From Marispirochaeta sp964554875 (lineage in GTDB: Bacteria; Spirochaetota; Spirochaetia; JC444; Marispirochaetaceae): a DNA stretch of 64,000 nucleotides. Numbering within the stretch: the first letter of the stretch is position 1; each line of letters starts with the position of its first letter. Position numbers and translations under genes: made by a program. The stretch covers positions 13,457 through 77,456 of the forward strand of contig CAZKQJ010000020.1 in NCBI GenBank assembly GCA_964554875.1. The letters run 5' to 3'. The notes under the pieces were generated by a model. That model was not told where the DNA came from and did not search any database. It saw only the letters and a list, made by a program, of their open reading frames with translations. Below are positions 26,316 through 34,660 of the stretch, piece after piece.

Positions 26316-29300
26316 TATTTATAGCTCCTGTGCTTTGCCACCTGCAGAACCCTTTCAATGATGTCATCCATCTGGTCAAGCGACAATTCGATCCCTCGTT
26401 CTGTCTTGAGCTCATCATAGAGATAGTCGTCGATCTCATTGATCGCCTGTTTCTGAGCATCTTCATCATCCCAGAAGTGAACTTTATTATGCTTTTCCAG
26501 AATTCCATGTATGACAATTGCTGTATCCGCCACAGCAGACTCGAAGGCTTCTTCATCTAGTATGTTTTCTTCGAAGAAAGGCTTAAGAACACCGAAATAG
26601 GCCATGGCATCCTCATTGCCGGAAAGCTTTGCCGGTATGTCATCATGCACTTTACCGACAATCTTGTTGCGGATATCCACAACCTTGTTCAGATAATCCA
26701 GATCGGATATCCTTTTCGATCTGAAATCCTCAATTGCCTGCTGTATCAGCTTTGAGAACTTCTCGTAAAACGCAGGGTCTTCATCCATCTTTTCGATGAT
26801 TGCTTTCTTGGTGGCGTGTGCAATCGTATCAGCTTTTGCCCCAGTCGTCTTTTTACTACCGTAAACCTCCTGCTCTTCCTTCACCATTAAGAATGCTTCA
26901 TCATCAAAGATATTGACCGGCTCATTCAGTTGAACCACTTCACTGGCTTGAATATGGGTATCCAGCAACTTTTTGATTTTAGGCTCGAAATCCCGGTAAT
27001 CAATTGCCTCTGCATACCGGAGTTTGACAGACGCCTTGAGGGACTGGAACTTCCGAAGGTCTGCCTTATATCTGGACAAGGTTTTCTCGTCCGTTTCAGC
27101 CAGAAATTTTTCAGAAGAGAGTGCAATGCCAAGGGTTTTACCGAACTCCGAAAAACGCATGTAAAAATCTTCTCTGAGCTCATCATCTGCAAGCAGAACT
27201 TCATAGGCTTCTTCATCGTAGGAATGCTTAACAGTTTTAAACAGATCCCAAAGATCAGAATATCTGTCCGGCAACCTTTCGATTTCACTATTAATAGAAG
27301 TCAGAGTGCCTACAAGGTCGGACTCATCGAAGCCTTCAAATGCACTGTACATTGTAAGTGCTTTGTCCAGTTCACCGAGAACGCTGGCATAGTCAACGAT
27401 AAAACCGAACTCTTTGCCTTCATGAAGCCGATTGACTCGTGCAATTGCCTGAAGCAGCGTGTGTTCTCTTAATACCCTGCACAAATAAAGAACCGTGTTT
27501 CGCGGTGCATCAAAACCTGTAATCAATTTATCAACAACAATAAGAATTTCGGGTTCATTGCCGTGCTTAAACTGGTTGATGAGCTGTTTTGTATATTCTT
27601 CTTCACTGCCATAGCGCTTCATCATCTTCTGCCAGAATTTCACAACATCATCCGTTGTCTCATCATCAGTCTCTTCATAACCTTCACGCATATCCGGCGG
27701 CGAGATTACGACCTCAGAACTGACAATTCCAATCTCATTCAGGTACGTGTTGTACTTGAGCGCCGAGACTTTATTTGGTGCTACCAGCTGCGCTTTGAAC
27801 CCTGTTCCCTGCCAGTTGGAGCGGAAGTGATCGCTGATGTCAAAAGCCCTCATATATATGACCTGATCGGCTTTATTCAGCATTTCCGCACGTGCATACT
27901 TCCGCTTCAAGTCTGCCTGCTGTTCCTTTGTCAAGCCTTGAGTGTGCCGCTCAAACCAGAGATCAACAGCTGTTCTGTTTTGAGTCATCTCGACATGTCG
28001 TCCTTCATAGAGGAGCGGAACAACAGCCCCATCTTCAACGGCCTGCGTGATGGAATAATGGGGCTCCACCAGCTCTCCGAATTTAGTGAAATTGTTTTTT
28101 TCCTTCTTTAAAAGCGGCGTACCGGTAAAACCTAAGTAACAGGCATGGGGAAACATCTGTCTCATTCGGGCGGAAAAAGAACCGAACTGGGTGCGATGGC
28201 TTTCATCCACCAGAATGAAGATGTCGGGAGATTCATCCTGATATTTCTTTGCCGCATACGCTTTGTCGAACTTATGAATGAGGGTTGTGATAATTCCTGA
28301 CTTCTTTTCAGCGACCAGCTCCAGCAGGTTTCTGCCTGATGTGGCCCGGTTTGCTTCAAGGCCACATGCGACAAAGGTGTTTCCCAACTGCCTATCAAGG
28401 TCCTCCCGGTCTGTCACAAGAACAATTCGTGGATTCAAGATTTCAGGATCAAAAGCCAGGTTTCGGGCCAGCATCACCATGGTCAGGGATTTTCCCGAGC
28501 CCTGGGTATGCCAGATTACACCGCCTTTTCGTGAGCCGTTGCGGTCAAAGTGCTTTACCCTGTTCAGTGCAGACTTGATAACAAAATACTGTTGATACCG
28601 GGCAATCTTTTTAATACCCCCGTCAAACACCGTAAACTTCCACGCCAACTCAAGTAAGCGCTCGGGTCGACACAAAGCAAACAGCGCGACATCCTGCTCA
28701 GTCACTAATCGCGATTTTTTTTGAACCGCGAAAGGCGCGAAAGACACAAAAAAGGAGTGGGGATCGACTTGATACTGCAAAGAATCCTGAACCAGCTTTT
28801 CCAGTTCTTTAACTTTCACACTTTTTGTGTTTTTCGCGGTAAAATCCTCCGTGGTTAGTCCTGGTTCTTTCCATACTCCCCAGAATTTTGCAGCGGTACC
28901 CGTTGTTGCATACATGGCACTGTTCTTATTCAGGGCCAACACAATCTGGTTGAAGACAAAAAGTTTCGGAACATGGTCATCATTCTGATTTCTGACGACC
29001 TGAGAAACCGCCTGTTCCACTTCAACCTGCGGTGCTTTACATTCAATAACACAGAACGGAATGCCATTAACAAAGAGAACTATATCCGGGCGGACTGTTT
29101 CAGTGGATCGTGAACGTTCAACACTGTACTCTACCGTTACGTGAAACTTGTTGCGGCCGGAGCTATTGTCAGAAAGAGGCCAGTCGATATAGTTCATGTT
29201 GAAGCTTTTTGAGTCGCCCTCAATGGTCTGCTCCATGGCCGTCCCGAGGGTAATCAGATCGTAAATAGCCTCGTTGGTCTTGAGCAATCCGTCGTATTTG

Positions 29301-29551
29301 ATGTTCTTAAGCTTCTGGATGGCTGACTGCACATTCTCCTCGCTGAAGAGATACTCAGTGCCTTTGTAACGAATGCGGTTAATTTCTTTGAGCTGGTCGC
29401 GTAATATGTTTTCCAATAAGATATTCGAAAAGCGACTTTGACGTTCTGCCAGAGCTTTTTCAGGGGAGATGTATTCATAGCCCATGGCTATCAGCAGTTG
29501 TAGAGCCGGGATCTGGGATGTCAATTTTTCATTGGTTGCAAAATCACACAT
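26315..29551 (-). CDS. hsdR: Type I restriction endonuclease subunit R
   Basis: 1078 residues, full length. The N-terminal nuclease domain carries RPDIVLFVNGIPFCVIECKAP (PD-ExK). The superfamily 2 motor has HTQGSGKSLTMVMLARNL (Walker A), ILVDESHRTQFG (motif II) and LGFTGTPL (motif III), then a helical C-terminus that docks on HsdM. It cuts DNA after ATP-driven translocation when the site is unmethylated. Near residue 230-280 the sequence LTTEDFTAKNTKSVKV...FVSFAPFAVQKKS replaces the usual linker and appears to be an in-frame repeat insertion. AAGGAATAATT precedes the ATG. Confidence 0.95.
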   Translation of the reverse strand: MCDFATNEKLTSQIPALQLLIAMGYEYISPEKALAERQSRFSNILLENILRDQLKEINRIRYKGTEYLFSEENVQSAIQKLKNIKYDGLLKTNEAIYDLITLGTAMEQTIEGDSKSFNMNYIDWPLSDNSSGRNKFHVTVEYSVERSRSTETVRPDIVLFVNGIPFCVIECKAPQVEVEQAVSQVVRNQNDDHVPKLFVFNQIVLALNKNSAMYATTGTAAKFWGVWKEPGLTTEDFTAKNTKSVKVKELEKLVQDSLQYQVDPHSFFVSFAPFAVQKKSRLVTEQDVALFALCRPERLLELAWKFTVFDGGIKKIARYQQYFVIKSALNRVKHFDRNGSRKGGVIWHTQGSGKSLTMVMLARNLAFDPEILNPRIVLVTDREDLDRQLGNTFVACGLEANRATSGRNLLELVAEKKSGIITTLIHKFDKAYAAKKYQDESPDIFILVDESHRTQFGSFSARMRQMFPHACYLGFTGTPLLKKEKNNFTKFGELVEPHYSITQAVEDGAVVPLLYEGRHVEMTQNRTAVDLWFERHTQGLTKEQQADLKRKYARAEMLNKADQVIYMRAFDISDHFRSNWQGTGFKAQLVAPNKVSALKYNTYLNEIGIVSSEVVISPPDMREGYEETDDETTDDVVKFWQKMMKRYGSEEEYTKQLINQFKHGNEPEILIVVDKLITGFDAPRNTVLYLCRVLREHTLLQAIARVNRLHEGKEFGFIVDYASVLGELDKALTMYSAFEGFDESDLVGTLTSINSEIERLPDRYSDLWDLFKTVKHSYDEEAYEVLLADDELREDFYMRFSEFGKTLGIALSSEKFLAETDEKTLSRYKADLRKFQSLKASVKLRYAEAIDYRDFEPKIKKLLDTHIQASEVVQLNEPVNIFDDEAFLMVKEEQEVYGSKKTTGAKADTIAHATKKAIIEKMDEDPAFYEKFSKLIQQAIEDFRSKRISDLDYLNKVVDIRNKIVGKVHDDIPAKLSGNEDAMAYFGVLKPFFEENILDEEAFESAVADTAIVIHGILEKHNKVHFWDDEDAQKQAINEIDDYLYDELKTERGIELSLDQMDDIIERVLQVAKHRSYK
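28716..28858 (-). repeat. In-frame repeat insertion inside hsdR
   Basis: The two ends are imperfect inverted repeats of one another: AACCACGG...ACCGCGAAAAACACAAAAA at the upstream end and TTTTTTGTGTCTTTCGCG...TTTCGCGGTTC at the downstream end. Similar GCGAAAG/ACACAAA sequences are known as dispersed repeats in many genomes. It encodes about 45 extra residues without breaking the frame. A related fragment lies between hsdM and hsdS. Confidence 0.5.
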
Positions 29552-29553
29552 AA

Positions 29554-30899
29554 TTATTCCTTCACCTCCCAGTGGCCTCGAGTTCCGCCGATTCGTTTAA
29601 TCAGTCCATTGTCCCGAAGCTGACTGATATTCTTTTCAACAGCCGTTGTACTGATCTCAAGTAATTCAGATAGTCGAACACCTGATATTTTTGGATTTAA
29701 TTTCATCTCGGCAAGAATTCTCTCTTTCGTATTACCCAACTGATTACCCAACTGATTACCTAACCGATTACCTAACCGATTACCCAACTCTTCAGAAGCT
29801 CGACTCTTTAGCAGCGAGACCTCCACGCCTCCGGATTCTTCTTCAATGATGGGTTTTGCCAAGCCGGCTTGTTCACAGGCGTCGGTTATTTTTTTTTGCC
29901 CCGTCCCCAGGAATCGATATATCCGGCTCGATAACATACTTCGGCGATCAAAGGATTGCGGGGAATGGATTTGTGTAGCTGGAACAGTTTTTCGATAGAA
30001 AGCTCTATCGGTAGAGTCCCGGCATTCCACAAAGCAATCCGATCATCCATAACTCTCAATTGGGTCATGCTGCCCATGTAGTTGCGATGTACCAGGGCAT
30101 TGAGCAGCATCTCCCGCAGGGCCGGAACGGGGTATTCCAACTCTTCAATACGGCGAAGTCCCTCAAAGCGCACCGGTTTGATCAGGAACTTCTTCTCAAG
30201 CTGCTCCATCACATCATGAAGCATCTGGAACAAGTTGCCATCACACACCTCCTGAAAGCGCATATCCACCACACTCGCACCGAAACGGCCGATCTTGACA
30301 AACAGGTTGGGATAATATTCGCCCGGGTCCTTGCCAAACAATACCAGGGCCGCATTAGTCAGCCCGTCTTTGGTGAGCAGGCGTAATTTATTCAGCAGGT
30401 CTCGGATGGAAAGATCGGAAATATCCGGCAGGCGACCGGCCGTGACGGCCTCTTTTTTGAACAGCTCAATCGTAGTTTCATCGATGTCCCCCAATGACGC
30501 TTTCTCTTTTACTACCTGGTCCCAGGTCACGCCCATCTTCTTCAGCAGGAATTCAGTGAGCGCATGGCCTTTCAGCTCTTGCTTCACCGATCCCGATCGC
30601 CAGTAGTAGGAACCGCGCAAAGAGATCGGTACGGTCGATGGTTCGACGATAATTTCCAGATAAGCTTTGCCGTCTTCTTCCAACAGATTGATATGAGGCA
30701 TCAGCCCCAGCTGATCACGGATCTTGTTCGGCAGGTCTTCCAACAATTTTCTGGCGTTATGCAAGCCAACGGTTTTTCCACCATTATCTTTACCAATGTA
30801 GATTCGTCCGCCCTGTGCGTTGGCAAATCCACAGATCCATTTAAGGTAGTCGTCGTTCCAGGATTGTTTCCATTCGATGTTTTGGGATTCGGAAGTCAT
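29554..30899 (-). pseudogene. AlbA/Schlafen-domain ATPase-like regulator with A9 frameshift
   Basis: Frame 1 gives about 338 residues: an AlbA_2 (Schlafen-type) domain (IEWKQSWNDDYLKWICGFANAQGGRIYIGKDNGG) and a GHKL-like ATPase-type domain (LREMLLNALVHRNY, GYIDSWGRG). It stops in a run of nine A residues (29889-29897). The next frame continues exactly where homologues do (KKITDACEQAGL...), through five GN-x-L-type repeats to a winged helix (ISGVRLSELLEISTTAVEKNISQLRDNGLI). One extra A, or -1 slippage on the A run, restores a product of about 448 residues. The ATG overlaps the upstream stop (ATGA). It could be phase-variable, recoded, a sequencing error or inactivated. Confidence 0.75.
29731..29790 (-). 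repeat. Five 12-nt tandem repeats in the AlbA-domain gene
   Basis: ATTACCCAACTG or ATTACCTAACCG repeats five times in register, encoding GNRL/GNQL units in the linker before the winged helix. Repeated tetrapeptides at this position are common in this protein family and may vary in number by slippage. Confidence 0.85.
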
Positions 30900-33004
30900 A
30901 ATGAAGTCGCCACAACGATTTTGTCGCATTCAGAGACAATGTATTCCGGGATAGTATCAAACTGGGTGGGATCAAGCTGACAGATAAATTCATTTTCGAT
31001 ATGATACGTTTGCTTAATGAATTTTTCAATAACAGCGTCATTTTCTTCATGATCGATGAGTCGACATACTTGGAGTTTTTCGTACCCATTCGTAGATTCT
31101 GCATATACTTTCTTCATCTCTAAGGTATTGCAAATGCGATCCAAAAGTGCAGAATACGAAAATCCTTTAAGGCTGCTGGATATTACATTACATCCATTGT
31201 TAAACTTATTCTGGTCCATTTCAGGATGTTTGCCTTCAGCATCTTTCGGTTCTCGGATATCAATGCCACGTACTTTTCCATTACCCTTATGTAACAGGTT
31301 AGAAAGCACCTGATAGGCATCACCCTTTTCATCTGTGATCTCGAAGAGTCGCCGTATGTAGATCAACTTAATGATGTCATCCTTATTTGAGTTCAGTGCA
31401 TTCCTGCAGATTTCAGCAAATGTTTGGACATCCTTTTTTTTAATGGGTAAGTCCTCAATGACACCTGATTTGAGCTTGAGGAATGATGCCGCAGTCTGGT
31501 TTTTGAACTTGTGAGATAAGACTTTAACAGTATCGATTATGGGTTCCACATCATGTGTAAGCATCACCACGGTTTTACTTTTTAAGCATGAGTCCGCATT
31601 TCGTCTAAACAACATCTCAAGAATGGCGTATTTTTTGTTCTGATCAAAAGAAGAAATCGGGTCATCCAGAATGATTAAATCCGGTTTCTTAGAGAGGCAT
31701 TCGTACATAAACAACACGATCGCAAAGGCGTTTCTCTCGCCAAAACTGAGGTGTTGGTTACCGCCACTGAGGTGTTCATTATGATCGAGGTGCCGGAGCT
31801 TGAGATGGGCTTTTTCTCCTTCACCAGCAACCTGTACTGCATAGCGATATCCGGAATAAGCAAGAAAGGTATTTATATCTTTTTCATGCTTCTCAACAAC
31901 CCTTTTCATTTCACTGCGTTGTTGGGAAATTGCCCTCTGAAGGCGCCCGGCCGTTTCTATCATGGAATCGATCGAATTGTTTATGGGCTTTATAGCCTCT
32001 TGTGTTTTATCTGAATTGAGCTTCTCTATAAATGATAGGTCTATCTTGAATGACGGAAGCACTTCAGCAACCCTTTCTCCATCATTAAACTGAAATCCGG
32101 AAAGAGTCCTGAGCTTTTCTAGCTTTGCGACGAAGGTGTCGATCTGATTTTTAACATCAACAAGAAAGTCTTCGTGTTCTTTCTCTATGCCATCTTTCAG
32201 TGTAGTAATTGTGGATAGCTTTTCTCGTGCAGTATCTGAGAAGTAATCACCGAGCCGTTCTATTATACCAATGAGGGCGACCAGACTTTTAATTGTGTTT
32301 TTGTCGTATTCTTGGCCGACTTTCTTAATCTGTTCTTTCTTGTCCGCGGTATATGAAGTACAAAACGGGCAGTTATCGGACAATTCAGTGTAATCATATC
32401 CTCTAGTTTGCCAATCAACCCAACCAACACTCTGCTGGCTTTGAATAAAGGGCTGATACGATTCAAGTCCTTCCGGAATATGCTGAATTTTGTTTCCTCC
32501 AGCAAGTCCTTTCATCCCGGATGATGCTTTTGACAACCCTGTTTTTGTCAACTTAAAGACACCGCCCATCTCTTCAAGAGTGTTAATTAAGGCCTCAAGG
32601 TCGTGGTTGTCAACGAACAACTTTTTAATTGTAGCTACTAATTCTTCGATTTCACGCTCTTTTTCTTTATAAATATCGGTTTTAACCAAGATATCGAAAC
32701 TATTGCTGAGCAATTCGTCCGGCTTGAACACAAACTGACTAACATAATCTTCGTTGAAACACATAACTTGCTGAATGCTATCCAGCCCTTTGACTTCAGG
32801 TTGCTTGTTCTCGGGATTCTCTTGTCGCAGTTTGAAAGGCATGAGTTCAGCCAAATCCGATTTATCAGATGTACCGAGGATAATGGCTTTTGCTATTGTG
32901 CTCTTTCCTGTCCCGTTGGGCGCGAACTTGATATTCAACTTGTCTTCAACGATAGAAATTGTTGCCGAATCAATGTTGTTACAGTTGTTAATCTCGATAT
33001 CCAT
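30896..33004 (-). CDS. RloC/PrrC-like AAA ATPase in the restriction operon
   Basis: 702 residues of the AAA_13 type. Walker A is PNGTGKST (29-36), a CPFC zinc-hook-like pair sits in the central helical region (212-215), signature HLSFGERNAFA (near 418-428), Walker B LIILDDPISSFD (443-454) and the H-loop THD (482-484). This layout matches RloC, an ATPase/anticodon nuclease related to PrrC, which kills or stalls the cell when restriction is disturbed. A C-terminal RRLFE (Arg551/552, Glu555) with His572 or His593 could be an Arg-Glu-His nuclease triad, but spacing differs from PrrC (32 residues from Glu to His), so nuclease activity is unproven. It lies between hsdS and hsdR. GGAGG precedes the start. 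Confidence 0.75.
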   Translation of the reverse strand: MDIEINNCNNIDSATISIVEDKLNIKFAPNGTGKSTIAKAIILGTSDKSDLAELMPFKLRQENPENKQPEVKGLDSIQQVMCFNEDYVSQFVFKPDELLSNSFDILVKTDIYKEKEREIEELVATIKKLFVDNHDLEALINTLEEMGGVFKLTKTGLSKASSGMKGLAGGNKIQHIPEGLESYQPFIQSQQSVGWVDWQTRGYDYTELSDNCPFCTSYTADKKEQIKKVGQEYDKNTIKSLVALIGIIERLGDYFSDTAREKLSTITTLKDGIEKEHEDFLVDVKNQIDTFVAKLEKLRTLSGFQFNDGERVAEVLPSFKIDLSFIEKLNSDKTQEAIKPINNSIDSMIETAGRLQRAISQQRSEMKRVVEKHEKDINTFLAYSGYRYAVQVAGEGEKAHLKLRHLDHNEHLSGGNQHLSFGERNAFAIVLFMYECLSKKPDLIILDDPISSFDQNKKYAILEMLFRRNADSCLKSKTVVMLTHDVEPIIDTVKVLSHKFKNQTAASFLKLKSGVIEDLPIKKKDVQTFAEICRNALNSNKDDIIKLIYIRRLFEITDEKGDAYQVLSNLLHKGNGKVRGIDIREPKDAEGKHPEMDQNKFNNGCNVISSSLKGFSYSALLDRICNTLEMKKVYAESTNGYEKLQVCRLIDHEENDAVIEKFIKQTYHIENEFICQLDPTQFDTIPEYIVSECDKIVVATSL

Positions 33005-33016
33005 TTATTCCCCTCC

Positions 33017-33250
33017 TTACTTTCTATCCTTAGGAGGGCACGGGTCGTTTCCGTAGCTGTTGCCAGCACGGATCTTTCCGTCCACGCCATGAATTTTGGT
33101 GTCCGACCTCTGGTTTCTGGCGATGTTCTCCGCCTTATCAATGGCCTGCGCCTGTGTGCGGGTAACTTTGGTCGCCTTGCTGTTCCCTGCGCCCTTGACC
33201 GCCCATCCATCGGGATGTTTTACAACGTGCTGATTCTTACCTTTAACCAT
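33017..33250 (-). CDS. DUF2188 small protein
   Basis: 77 residues, basic. It matches the DUF2188 pattern: QHVVKHPDGWAVKGAGNSKATKVTRTQAQAIDKAENIARNQ with a following HGVDGKI. The function is unknown, but the family is frequent in restriction and other defence loci. It sits 2 bp after hsdS and 12 bp before the RloC-like gene, within the operon. Confidence 0.85.
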   Translation of the reverse strand: MVKGKNQHVVKHPDGWAVKGAGNSKATKVTRTQAQAIDKAENIARNQRSDTKIHGVDGKIRAGNSYGNDPCPPKDRK

Positions 33251-33252
33251 AA

Positions 33253-34464
33253 TTACGCCTCCATGTATTGGTTAACGATTACCGGTTTCACGCGCCATTC
33301 GCCGGTGAGCAGTTTCTGCATCAGGCCACGTTTTTGGGTTTTGTATTTTTCTGCAAGCTGTTTCAGCAGGTCGATTTCGTGTTGTGATGCGGTCAGCGCT
33401 TCAGCAATGGCTTTTTGCTCATCTGGTGATGGGCATGGAACCATTATTTTGAAGAAGTCCTTCTTATTCAGATTGAGTAGCCCATCCGATCGGGCACCGC
33501 TTGTGATGTATCGCTTCAATTCACGGGCATGATAATCGGCAATGAAATAGTGTTCGAAGAACTCGGGAACAACATTCTTTACTTTCGGCTTAAAGCTGAT
33601 AAATACGTTAGGAACGCAGATTTCCCCATCTTTATGCAGATATACGCATCCTTGTTGGTAACGCTTTGAATTTCCCTTGTTATAGGAAAACTCACCAGCT
33701 TTAAGGTGTGTGTAATTCTTGTGCTGAGAACCGGAGATATCTTTGCCCCATTTCTCACGCTGAGACACAAAACCAATCCCAGCGGAAATGCTGTAGGGCG
33801 TTAGTTCTTTTTCGCCAACCTTGCGTGTTACTTCGGAAAAGAGCTCCCCCAAGTGGACCATTGACCAGCCATTTGCATCAATGGCCTCTTTCCTCATTAT
33901 TCTTTGAATCTGGCCCTTTAAGCAGGCTTCCTTCGCCTGAATCAGCCGTTCGGTTTTCTCGATGGCCTCATCCCAGGTGGACAGCAAATCGGCAATGGCC
34001 TTTTGTTCGGGCAGCGGGGGTAGAAATACTTTTTGAGAATTAAGGTTTTTTGCATTAATAACAGGAACTAAACCATCATTACAGAACCTGGCTAAATCTT
34101 TTAAAACAAACCAATAATACAAGTATTCATTATAACATTGATCTTTCTTCCTTACCGTGATGACTATCACATTATCGTCTGTTAGACTGTCGACTGCCAA
34201 AAGCCTTTTATTGTTGTTTCTTAGTGCTGCTCCAACTCTTGGAAACACAATGCTACCGGACTCAAATGGTTTTACATTCATTTCTTTTAGGGTCTGATTA
34301 TCAACCGAATTTTGATATACATTCAGATATTTAATGTTTTCAGGAGATCCAACATCAGCGACTTTTATATACGGCCATTTTTTTCCTTGCTGTCCCTGAT
34401 ACTTTGGTTTGAATGTATACCCCTGCTTTATTTGAGCAATATCTCCTAACAACACTTTTTTCAC
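33253..34464 (-). CDS. hsdS: Type I restriction specificity subunit S
   Basis: 403 residues with two target-recognition domains, each ended by a conserved helix: LLGDIAQIKQGYTFKPKYQ...PLPEQKAIADLLSTWDEAIEKTERLI and WSMVHLGELFSEV...PSPDEQKAIAEALTASQHEIDLLKQLAEKYK. It sets the bipartite DNA site for HsdM and HsdR. The start is GTG with AAGGAG 8 nt upstream, overlapping the stop of a small upstream ORF by 3 bases. The original start probably overlapped the hsdM stop before a 183-bp duplication/insertion separated them. Confidence 0.92.
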   Translation of the reverse strand: MKKVLLGDIAQIKQGYTFKPKYQGQQGKKWPYIKVADVGSPENIKYLNVYQNSVDNQTLKEMNVKPFESGSIVFPRVGAALRNNNKRLLAVDSLTDDNVIVITVRKKDQCYNEYLYYWFVLKDLARFCNDGLVPVINAKNLNSQKVFLPPLPEQKAIADLLSTWDEAIEKTERLIQAKEACLKGQIQRIMRKEAIDANGWSMVHLGELFSEVTRKVGEKELTPYSISAGIGFVSQREKWGKDISGSQHKNYTHLKAGEFSYNKGNSKRYQQGCVYLHKDGEICVPNVFISFKPKVKNVVPEFFEHYFIADYHARELKRYITSGARSDGLLNLNKKDFFKIMVPCPSPDEQKAIAEALTASQHEIDLLKQLAEKYKTQKRGLMQKLLTGEWRVKPVIVNQYMEA

Positions 34465-34637
34465 CGCTGAATCTCCTTAAGCCATGCACCTGCAGCGAGA
34501 TCTGAATTGCGAATGCCAAGTGCAAGGTTCTTTCCTAAGCGCGAAATAGGCACAAGTCGCGATAGCAAGGCAGCCCTTTTTCGCGAAATTCGTGACTTTC
34601 GCGGTTTCCTAAATTGTTGATATAGTTCCGTGTCCAT
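34461..34637 (-). CDS. 58-codon ORF created by insertion between hsdM and hsdS
   Basis: The ORF starts MDTELYQQFRKPRKSRISRK and ends AWLKEIQR, the same last residues as HsdM (LQEIQR). Those last codons lie in a 17-bp duplicated segment. The middle derives from a GCGAAAG-type repeat (CGCGAAA...TTTCGCG inverted pair) and is very basic. Its TGA overlaps the hsdS GTG start, so even if it has no function of its own it may couple translation from hsdM to hsdS. No homologue is recognised and no good ribosome-binding site is seen. Confidence 0.4.
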   Translation of the reverse strand: MDTELYQQFRKPRKSRISRKRAALLSRLVPISRLGKNLALGIRNSDLAAGAWLKEIQR

Positions 34638-34660
34638 TTGTGCTCACCGCTGAATCTCCT
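34461..34660. repeat. 17-bp direct duplication flanking a 166-bp insert
   Basis: TCACCGCTGAATCTCCT occurs at 34461-34477 (ribosome-binding site and start of hsdS) and at 34644-34660 (3' end of hsdM), 183 bp apart. The simplest history is an insertion that duplicated the hsdM/hsdS overlap, keeping a start signal for hsdS. Confidence 0.75.

Noticed and set aside
29731..29790. Short regular repeats considered as a CRISPR array
   Set aside because: Units are 12 nt, contiguous and in coding register; no spacers.
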